Below the pieces are notes generated by a model. It saw only the letters and a program-made list of their open reading frames with translations, was not told where the DNA came from and ran no database searches. From contig CM059975.1 of assembly GCA_030490835.1 (NCBI GenBank), forward strand, positions 14,761,579-14,825,578: a stretch of DNA of 64,000 nt, read 5' to 3'. The position numbers and the translations under genes were made by a program. The DNA is from Annona cherimola (lineage: Eukaryota; Streptophyta; Magnoliopsida; Magnoliales; Annonaceae). This document shows positions 12,660 through 23,800 of the stretch, piece by piece. Position 1 is the first letter of the stretch. Every line of letters begins with the position of its first letter.

Positions 12660-14331
12660 CAATGTTGTCAGAACCGAACCGGTAAAGGAACTGGTCTGGT
12701 TCAAACCGGTTCGACCGGTTAAGTGAACCGGTTCGAACCGGTTATGTCAATATGACATATTTATGACGTCATAAATATTAAATTAATTTTAAATTTTAAG
12801 TAAATATATTGATAAGTTAATCATAATTTAACACCTGTAATATAATTTTAAGCCCTTTATAAGATCATTTATGTCTTAATTACAGAATTTGAAACCTAGA
12901 TAATAGGATTTAATAAAATTCACTTTATCTAACAGCATTTAACAGCATCTAACGGCATCTAACGACATCTAACTTTTGATATTAATAAGTTAATCTTAAT
13001 TCAACACATGTAATATAATCTTCAGCTCCTTATAAGATTATTTATACCTTAATTATAGAATTTGAAACCCAGATAATATGATTTAATAAAATCTACCTTA
13101 ATCTAATAGCATTTAACAGCATCTAACGACATCTAATAGCATCTAACGACATTTTAGGGATACTCAAATTTTATTAAATAAATAAAATATTAAAAATAAA
13201 TTTTCAGATTGCACATAAATTGTCCTAAGTACTAAGAAATTCACCTAAAATCTAATTTTCTTATTTGTTATGTCGTCGATATAAATATGCATGTGATTAT
13301 AATAATTCATATCTTATGGAAGATAATTTCAATTTAAAAATAGAATATTATTAATTGAATTAATATTTTTTATTAAATAAAAACTTTATTAAAAATTACA
13401 TAATTTTGTAGTTATTTTATATCATTTTCACTTCGTTTTAAGAGAAATTATATTGAAATTGAGGTTTTGATGCAATACTTAGTAATATTTAAATTTTTTA
13501 CACAAAAATTATATTTACATAATTTGGGAGATTCTATTAGATTATTGAGGAATTTTTATAAAATTATTTTGAATGCCCTATATTGCAAATAACGATCTGT
13601 GTATACACGGATTCAGTGGTCCGCCGGACCACCAGAAAAAAATTTCCCCTTCTCCTCACAAGGTCGTTCATGGCTGCCGCGCGTAGTGGAAAACGAAAAA
13701 ACTCATCTGTCTTTGCTTTGGACTCCTCCTTAACTCAACGGCCAGCCAAATCAAGTCAAAAGAGATCTCATCTGATTGCATTCATCTTCTTCAATTCCAG
13801 GCAGCGAACAGCCATAAAAAGTCCATCTCCGGCGACCTATTATTTTTCAGATCCGGCTATCTGAGCCATTGGATTGTAGATTAAAGCTGGTTAATCAAAA
13901 TCGGATGCAAATCCCTTAAGTCTGGTAGCTATCAGCGGGCGTGCACTGAGGACGAGGCCAGCGACGCGTGCGGGCAGGTGCAGGGCGGCAGCGCTTGCCG
14001 GCGCCGAGGACGAGGCCCGTGCGTGGCGGGCGAGGCCGGCGAGGTAGCGGGCGTGGTGGGTGGGAGCGGCTGGCAAGGATTCGAAATTCATCGGCAGGGG
14101 GGAAATGAGGAGGGCGAGCGTCGTTTTGTTTTTTCGATTTTTCCTTCGTTTTGTTTTTTCGATTTTTCCTTCGCTTTTTTTTTTTAATATATACTAGGGC
14201 CTGCAAACCGGGCGAACCCGGTTGAACCAGCTCTACCAGTTCGATCGCCGGTTCTCCGGTTCGGGCGGTTTTACTCAAAAGAACCGAACCATATTATGTT
14301 GAACCGGTCCGGTCCGATTTTAACAACATTG
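12660..14331. mobile_element. Non-autonomous hAT-type element with 8-bp TSD and a GC-rich insert
   Basis: The termini CAATGTTGT and ACAACATTG are inverted, and each is followed inward by AACCGG-rich sequence (12670-12740 and 14205-14320). CATATCAC occurs on both sides (12652-12659 and 14332-14339), an 8-bp duplication typical of hAT transposons. There is no transposase frame. The interior has two parts: an AT-rich direct duplication (12785-13165) and, from 13583 to about 14110, much more GC-rich gene-like DNA (including GGCGGCAGCGCTTGCCGG), possibly a captured gene fragment. Open frames in the GC-rich part (13583-13864 plus, 13891-14278 minus) show no recognised domain and are not called as genes. 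Confidence 0.8.
12785..13165. repeat. Direct duplication of about 180 bp with AGCATCTAAC microrepeats
   Basis: The block from ATTGATAAGTTAATCATAAT through AACAGCATCTAACGGCATCT recurs from about 12979, with the same order of GTAATATAAT, CCTTATAAGAT and GAATTTGAAACC. Each copy ends in 10-11 bp repeats of (A)GCATCTAACG. It lies inside the hAT-type element at 12660-14331. Confidence 0.7.
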
Positions 14332-14849
14332 CATATCACTCGATGCATATGATGTTGCAAAATTATATCATATTATAATCTATCTTAGCAAGAAGATGAT
14401 CAATGGTTGAGTAGAAGACCAGATCATTGGAAACGGATGCATCCGTTGTTAACCTCTTTCTAGATTTTGTTTTTTTAACTGTTCTTGTCGTAAGAACTAA
14501 GAAGATGGGGGACACAGGTATATAACTTAATCAGGCCTATTGCTAAATGCTAAAAAGTTTGGAAGGATGCAGCTTTTACAAGCAGGAAATAGAGTAAATG
14601 GCGACGGACAAATTCTAGCAGCTTGCTTGATGCGACTCCAGGTGAGGGATGGCTAACATTTTCAAACCATATGTTGTTTCAGCTAATTCATCTGGTTCTA
14701 GCATTTTTGCCTGCCTCAGCTGGACAGGCACATGGGCATATTGACTTCTCAACCAAAAGACGATTTCATATCCGATACCAACAGATATTTACAAACCCAC
14801 TTACAAATCAAAGCCTTGCACTCAACCAATCCGATGCAACAGTGGTTGA
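14332..14849. other. Region 3' of KTF1
   Basis: This follows the KTF1 stop on the minus strand and probably includes its 3' UTR. No poly(A) signal could be assigned with confidence. Confidence 0.4.
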
Positions 14850-17800
14850 TTACCAGCCGCCCTTGCTGCTGCTTGAACCACCATCGTGTTTGTCCCATGA
14901 CCCAGCACCATCTGTTGCATTTCCTCCATTCCAACCACCTGCATCTTTGTTAGTGTCTGCTCCTGTATTCCAACGTCCGCTAGGGATGCCATCAAAGCCC
15001 TTTTTACTGTTCCACCCATCAGCTTCATTGCCCATTTCTCCGGCCGCACTGATAGATGACGTCTGTCGCTCGCTCCATCCAGAACCCTGCCTGTTGTCTT
15101 TGCCCCAACCAGATGACTGGCCTTCTCCTCCACCTGCTTCCGTACCTGTGGACCACCCTTTGTTCAAGCCAGATCCATTACCCCCATCCCATGATTTTGA
15201 ACCATATGATTTTGTTCCACTTCTGCCCTCATCTTTGCCTCCAGACCACCCCTTACTCCAGCCAATACTATGATCCCCATCAGAAGCTTTCCATCCAGAT
15301 GACTGTCCTCTGCTTCCACCTACTTCCTTTCCTGTGGACCACCCCTTGTTCAAGCTAGACCCATCACTGCCATCTGATGTTTTCCAGCCAGATGACCTTG
15401 TTCCATTTCCACCCTCTTCCTTACCTCCGGCCGACCCCTTACTCCAGCCAACACTATGATCCCCATCAGAAGCTTTCCATCTAGATGACTGTTCTCCGCT
15501 TCCACCTACTTCCTTTCCTGTGGACCACCCCTTGTTCAAGCTAGACCCATCACCGCCATCCGATGTTTTCCAGCCAGATGACTTTGTTCCATTTCCACCC
15601 GCTTCTTTATATCCGGACCACCCCTTACCCCAGCCAGCGCTACGATCCCCATCAGAAGTTTTCCATCCAGATGACTGCCCTTCACTTCCACCAACTTCCT
15701 TTCCCATGGACCAACCTTTTTTCCAGCCAGACCGGTCACCACCATCTGATGTTTTCCAGTCACATGACTTCGTTCCACTTTCACCATCTTCTTTGCTTGC
15801 AGACCACCCTTTACTCCAGCCAGCACTATTATCCCCATCAGAATGTTTCCAACCAGACAAGGCGCCACCAGAACCACTTCCCCCCTTCCAACTGTTCTCC
15901 AGATCTGTGTTCCAGCTAAATGATTGATCTCGATTATAAGATTTTTCTCTATCAGGGTATTCTCTTCCACCTCTACCTCTATTCCCTCTTCCCCTTCCTC
16001 TTCTCCCACCAAATCCTCGATCTTCATCAAAACTCTTTGGCTTGTTCCAACCATCTTCTTGACCTACACTTCCGCCCCACCCAGACCCCGATCCCCCATC
16101 AAAAGATTTTGGTTTATTCCAATCCTGAGTTTGATCTCTTCTGCCACCATCTTGATTCCAACTAGATACCTGATCACCACCAAAAAGTTTATCCCTGCCA
16201 GAAAAATCACTTCTTCCTCTCCCTCTTCCTCCCCTTCCCCGTCTCCCACCAAATCCACGACCACCATCAGAAGTCCTTCCTTTATTCCATCTGCCACCAT
16301 CATTTTCATTCCCACTACCAAAATCAGTTCTTCCACCATTCCAGTCGGATCCCCATCCTCCGGAATCTTTTTGTTTATTCCAGCCATGGGCACCCTTTCC
16401 TCCATCAAAGTCTTTTCGTTTACTCCAACCCCCAGCTTGATCATTTCTTCCATCTCCATCCCAGTCAGATTTCCGATCGCCCCAGTTCCCAGATTGACCT
16501 CCGTTGTCAGTTTTGGAGTTGTTCCAGCCACTTTCTCCATGTCTAAACTCAGACACTTTGTTCCAACCTGCACCCTGATTGCCACCTCCAGCGGTTGAAT
16601 TGTTCCACAAACTCTGCTGATCTCCACTAGACCCCTCTGCTCCCTTCCAGCTACTGCCAGATCTTCCCCATGGATCATCCTCTTTTTTCTCTCCAGTTTC
16701 AACATTGGTTTGGCACTGAAATGCTTGACCCCAAGAGTTTGTCTCATTTGCATCATTGCCTTTCCCACTGTTCCAAGCATTACTACAATCTTGGACAATC
16801 TCTTTGCCTTTATCCCAATTATTGTCAGATATCTTCCAACGGCCCCCTTGATCATTAGCTGCACCCGTTTTCTCCCAACCACTTGTATTCGTTGTACCGG
16901 TCTGACATTCTGCTTCATGCTTTGCCTTTTCCCATCTCCCTGCATCATTTGAAGTGCCTGCCTGATCACCACTTGAGACTTTTTTCTCCCAGCCACCAGT
17001 CCAACCACTTCCATCATCATTTGTAGCTGTAGATTTATCCCAAGCATGTGCACCCCAACTGCCCGCCTGATCTTTTGAAACAGCAGCCTTTTCTACGTCT
17101 GTTGATTTCTCCCATGATACATTCTGATCTCCACTTGAAGGTGCAGCTTTGTCCCAGCTGCTCGTGGCTTTAATAGAACTTGTTTGACTTCCACTTCCAA
17201 ATACAGAACTTTCCCAAGGATCAGCCATTCCACCTTTAACCATTTGTTGATTATAAGATTTTAGTAAAGAGAAGAAGATAAATGCAACTGAGAGCAGAGT
17301 TTTAATATAGAAGAACCTACCAGTTCTATTATTATCATTGCTAGATATGGTGCCAAAAGGGTCAACATCAGTTGAGCTCCCCTGAAGTCATGGGACAGGA
17401 GAAATGATATTAAAATCAACAGCAATATAACTGAAAAACTTTGAGCAGTGATAAAAGAGCAGCTACAGAAATAACATAGAGAAGTACACCAACCAAAAAA
17501 TCACAAGCAGATGAGTTTTGCCAAGACTCCCTGCAAGAAAGTTTTTTCAGTCATCAGATCCCCATGAACATGCAAGATATATCTCACATGAAAGACAAAC
17601 AGCCCAATTTGATGCTGTAGCTATTCAACAGTCATGCGGATAAGCTATTCAACAATGACATGGATAAGTTCCATGGCGTAACCTAGGACTGGAAACGTGG
17701 TGCACTGATTGTCTCAAATCACATGCAGCATAAGCTACATGCTAATGCTTTTAATGGTGCATTACACTGTTTCTACTTTTAACAAGATATTGATTAGAGA

Positions 17801-20800
17801 AATTAGCTGACGTGATATTTCTTCATGTCTGACTTGCATGGAGAATTTGCATTTTGTGATGTGGTTATTACACATTCTCATTCTGCAATTCACAAATAAG
17901 CTTCTCAGGGTGGTTTCCACGAGATAAAAAAAAGGAATTTTCGACATGAAGATCAACCTTTTCAAACTACTCACCACACCATTCAGACATCGATCAAGGA
18001 ACAAAACTCCAATCATCAGGAAAACTAATCCACATGCAAGCTAACTCATCAATCCTTCCATTATATGCTGCTTAACTAATTGGAAATTATCTTAAGACAT
18101 ACAATTCATATTAAAATAATGGGATGAACTGAAACCTCATCAAACCAATTGCTGTAGGAGACCCCATCAGTCACTTGAACATTATGAATCCTAGCTAACT
18201 CAGTCACTTGATCGTGATGAACCTGCCTCATAGGAGACCCCATCAAGAGAAGTTGAGCAAGGGCTGCATCCTAGATGGCAACTAGGAGACTCCCTGGTGA
18301 CAAGATTGGATGCGTACCACAAAGAGGGTTACGGAAGTGACCAAGAAACATGTGCAATAGGGGTTGTAGTATAGTTGTCAAAGGAATATCTAGGCACACA
18401 CTTAGACCCTAAGGCATGCTTGGGTGCACCCCATTCACCTAGGAGGCACTCAAGACGCACCCCTCTGATAATGCCCACCTAAGGCGCAAACGGGGAGCCC
18501 TAGTGTGCACTTGGGGACTTTGTCAAAAAACCCAAAAAAACATTTTTCAAAAACCTAAAAAATATTTTTTTTTAAATGATGAACCTTGAATTTCCTTTGC
18601 ATTATGAATCTAATGATACTTTTAAATCATATAATTTATTAAATTGAAATTTATGATTGTCGTATGGTAGGTTTGAATTGTGCTTTTACCTTTGATAATT
18701 GTAATGTAGCATATATTTGTCTTTTGAATGGTAATCCCATTTTTCAGTCACTGGTTTTAGGCACGACTATTTTTTTTGATAAATTATATGTATGATGTGT
18801 CTTGCCTTAATCAGGCCCACACCTTGAGCGTGTGCCTTGCTTTAACCATTAACACCTTGAGGGTGCACCTTGCGCCTAGGCCCCACGACTCCCTTGTGCC
18901 TTAGTGCACCTTGAGCCTTGTAGCTCTTGCAACAAATCTATAACCAATTAGGTGCTTAGAATTCCAGTTCATTGTCTGGACTATCACTAGACAACTCAAT
19001 CACTTAAACATTATGAACCCTAGTCAACTCGGTCACTCGAACATACTGAATTCTAGCCAACTCAGTCACTTGAACATTCTGAACTCTAGCCAACTCGATC
19101 ACAAGTTGAATGTATGACCCTAGCTAAATCAGTCACTTGAAAATAGTTATTAAAGGCGCACCTAGGCACGCACCTAAGCTCAAGCCTCAATCAGGCAGGC
19201 CTATTGAGCCAGTGTGAACCTTCTGCATCGAATTTAACTTGCTCAAAAATATTCAAATTTCTAACAGTTAAAGAGAGTCAACTTCTTCAATTTCACCTTT
19301 CTTTTTCAATTAGATGTTCGATTAGTGAAATCTGAGGTTACAATTATTTATAATGGCTCTGACTTAGGAACATAATGAATAAATAAAATTATATATTTTT
19401 AAAATTTATTTAATTGTATATCATATCCGCCTTGCTTCACTTGGGTGCATTTTGCGTCCCATATCTAGGCCCCAAGGGTCCTTCACGCCTAAATGTGTGT
19501 TGCACCTTTAACAACTATGTGCCAGAACATTCTGATTTCTAGCCAACTCAGTAACTTGAATGCATTTCTAACAGTTCTTAACAAGAAATCTTACTTTTAA
19601 TTTTAAAAAAAGGAAACAATATGAATTTCTGGATTAATTTAAATTCGTTTCTGAACTGGATATATAGAAAGGCTCCACAAAAGGCATTGATTACATTTAC
19701 TCTGAACCTGAGTGATCTAGGGGCTAAGAGATGGAAATAAACAATATAACAAGCATTAAACTAGCTGTAATACTAGTTACTGTAATGTGCACCGAAATTT
19801 ACTGTTACTCAAGTTTCTCTACATTAATCAGTCAAAGTATGGTGAAGAATCCAAACAGTAGCTAAACCCAGTGCATAGACTTCCTAAATTGCCCGGTCCA
19901 GGGAAGGGCATCCATGTGTACAGAACCTTCCCTTGTTTGTAAAAGGAGGCTGTTTCTCGTGATTCAAACCCATAATTCCAAGGAAAAATTAAGCCAATAG
20001 CAGAAGTTGCTGAAAGGAGAGCCACAGAAAAGAAAACATACTTGGTTGAGATTGAATTATTCCTTGTACCAGCCTCTGAAAGGAACTCACTTTTAACTAC
20101 ACAGTTAAGAGGAAACCATTCAGAGACAAACTTTAAAAACCTTCAAAACAAAAATTATGCAAGAATCAGACCTTTAATAACCTTTGGCTGTGAATCCAGC
20201 TTGACAGTAACATCAGATCGATACATAGCCACAACACGACATAGGTGTCCCTTGAGTGGACCTACTCGGATTCTCAAGGTTTGTCCAATTGTGAAGGTGC
20301 AGTCTCTGTCCCTTCTATCAGAGTTGACTGCATTTCATTTTTAGAAAATTACTAAAACATTTTTATAAGCAATGAAATCTGCTAACAAACTTAGTAACAC
20401 TTGAAACATACAAGGGCGTTCACTCTCCCCCCATTTATCTGGCCTTTGTGGGGATTGGGGGACATCTGGTGTTTCTATGGGGTTATCAAAGCCTGGGGGT
20501 GCATCCTGCAGCAATCAAAGATATCAAAACATGAGCAGCAACCAATAGTCTGAATGAAACAAGACACAGCTCCATATTTTTGTTCATATTACCATTTCAT
20601 GATTTGAATCTGCAGAATATTTAATAGCCTCACAAAATTCAGATTTAGCACATAAAAAACCATCATTCTCCAAATGGTTGCTGTCATGAATAAAAATAGT
20701 ATCCCCATGCATGTGCTTAACAACTCCTTCACGACCCTACAATAAGAGATTGAAAGTAAAAAAAATTCAGAATTTGAAGAAAGATAGCTAATGAATAAAG

Positions 20801-23800
20801 TCTAAATCTGTTGACATTCAGGTAAAATAACCTTATATGGGCCCTCTGAAACCTTGACACTATCATCAACAGTAATGATATTCTTGTGCATGTCTAGCGC
20901 TGATATTGTTTTGTCAATGCGACTACTCTTTACTTCCCATATATTAACAGCTACTGTATCTGCTCTTTCTAGGTCACCTCGCAGAATCTATAATACAGAT
21001 AGAAATGTAAAGAGGTAGTTAAAACTTAAAATTCATTTCAAATTATAGCACAGATGGGTACCTGGAATGTGTGGCTTTCCATGCCCACAATAACACCAAA
21101 ATCTGTGCCCCTGCATGAGAGTGAAAATAAACATCAAGTCATTAAACAATAATATGGCCATAGAGTAAACAAAAACAGTAAGAAAAAAATGTAACTTACC
21201 CAAACAATACAAGATCATGGAGTTGAAAGCTATCACCATCAGTTTCTGAAATACCTTCTGATGTTTCACCCAACCCTTTCCCAGCAGAGCCCAGGTGGGT
21301 TTTCCTCCGGCCTCGATAAATACCTGAAAGCCAGTCTGAATTCTCCGAACAATCATCTACTTTGAACTTCTCTTTTTCTTCAGGTGAAGGCTGTGCTTCC
21401 CAGCATGTCAGTGATCCAAAGGCTAACTTCTTATGAAGATAACCATTTTTAAGCATCAAACCATCAATTATATCAAAAAATTCCCCGGTTAGTCGATCCT
21501 GCTTATGCTGAATATGATCTTTAAACATCCTAGCAAACAAGGCAAAATATTGAATCACTATCACCCACACATTAAGCCTGAATTTTAAGAGACGACATTA
21601 GTAGAGATTACTCGAGGTCACGAGAACTTATCAAACGGGGTGCTGGGACTACTGCTTGTTTTGAAGGTACTCCATTGCCCTGAAATTGAGTTACAACACT
21701 ACATATCATGATGAAAATAAATTTTAAAAATAAGTACATGTATTTGAAAAACAAGTACTCAATTATATTAATAAAACAATAAAGAGCAATAAAAGAGAGA
21801 GACATTCCGAATGCACGAAAAAATCGGCATCGCATAAAAACTAAGAGCGATAATGCCCAAGAAGTAAAGTCAATGAGAATACTACCAACATGAAGCACCA
21901 GTATAAAAACACAATAAATTGGGTAAGCTACAAAATTCCTGCTCGGAAGATAGTTCATCACCAGCATCAAAACTCAATAAATTGGGTAAGCTACAAAATT
22001 CCTGCTCTGTTCTATTCAGGTCTATGATAGACGACTTTTCCTATTGAACTAGGGACCATCAAGAAGACTCTTGAACTTAGGGCTTTTTAACTCAAATCAC
22101 TCTGCTTCTAACTGAGGTAGTTTGCAGGGACACTGACAATCCTATCTTGGGTCAAACGACTATTTAGCATTAAATCTCAATGTAATATGAGTTCACTCAA
22201 TTTGGCCACTTGCCAGCAATGGCCCAAACTGCATATTTTCCCCATGTTGTCGCATAACACAATATCTTATACTATACAGTACCAGAATTTCCAAGCAACA
22301 ACTGAGCCAACTCCAGGCAGAGTTTTCAACCCCCATAAACATGGCAAAAAATGAAATTCAGTTTGGATTAGAAATAAGAATTGCGGAACCCTCAAGCTGC
22401 ACGCTAATTTTGAGCCATGTCATTTGGTCACCCACAGATATTTGGCATATGGAGGTAGACATCCAGCTTCTTCTCATAATCTTCTTTCAACCTGAGCTCA
22501 CACTCTCACCATTTCCATTAGATTGCCATCACGTGGTAGACATGCACACACTCTCATCCATTTTGGTTAGATTCGTAGGCATGGTGGAGAAATGCTTCAA
22601 AAAGGCAGGAGGACCTCCAGTATTATCAAGGATATGATCCCTGATAGGAGAAGGAAACATAATATCATGTGATTCTGGTAAATTAAAGCTAAGAAGTGGA
22701 CCGAAAATGACGACTTAATTAGCCTCCAACTTGGGTTGGATAAATTCACAGAAGAAGACAAATTGTTTACAACATTCAATTTCTACCTCAAATGCTTCAT
22801 ATCAAGATGTGATACACCAAATCCAATACAAGGAATTAAAAGCAGCAACCTGAGTGAAAATATGCAAGCATAGATACATTGAAACATTTGGCAAGAGCAA
22901 TTTCCATGGACATGTTGCTCATCAATAAAGTGTACTATATTGTAATAAAGTTTACAGTAAGGGTCTGTTTGGGATTTTTTTTTTTAAAGGAAATGGGAAA
23001 TTTTTTTAATAAGTGAGAGAGTAGTGTGAAATGATAGTAATAATTAAAAGTATAGAGAATAAAGTTAAAATAGATGGTATAATTGTATGAAAAAATAAGA
23101 AAAACAAATTTAATGTAGAGGTAATAACAAAAAAAATTAGGGTAGCCAAGTAGTTAACATGTCAAATCATATCCAAAAGTGTGTAGGAAGGAGCAATAAA
23201 AAAATTTTATTGTCACCTGTTCCCAAATGGACTCTAAATGAGAAACAGGTTTACTTTTTCTTCTTTTTTAAAAAACAGAATTCAGATACCTCTTTTTCAT
23301 AAATTTTAATAAGCATTTGGATAAAAAACTTTTCTTCCAACTGTATACAAACAAGGAACAAAAAACATACATCAACTTCAGAAAATAATTATGGAATCAG
23401 TAGTCCATGGTCTATCTACCACTGAAAAGTATCACTCCAATTAAAGAAAATATGAATACCAGTTTCTGGGACAAGGCCTGCAGATCAATCCTGGGAACCA
23501 ACTTTATCATAGCATGCCTTTTAGCCTTATCTACAGCCACAACCTACCAAGAAGATGCATGCAAATGAGAAATATAAAGTAAAAACCAGTTTCAGAGCAG
23601 ACGTGTTCACAAAAAAAAATATACATATACCTGCGCCAGATCTCCTTTATATGCTCCATACTTCACACGTACCCATGCTCCAGCAGAAACTTCACTTACT
23701 TTGTCTCGGACAGAAAGCAAATGTGGAACTTCACTATTGAGGACAGGAGATATCTTACTGGGATAGATATTACAGACCCCTTTACATGCCTGAGTGAAAA

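Noticed and set aside
13583..14278. Small open frames in the GC-rich part of the hAT-type element
   Set aside because: Frames on both strands are short and low complexity, with no domain. The region is described as a possible captured fragment rather than a gene.
14623..16598. Several plus-strand Pro/Ser-rich open frames
   Set aside because: They are antisense shadows of the KTF1 GW-repeat exon; GGW/SGW codons read backwards as Pro and Ser codons.
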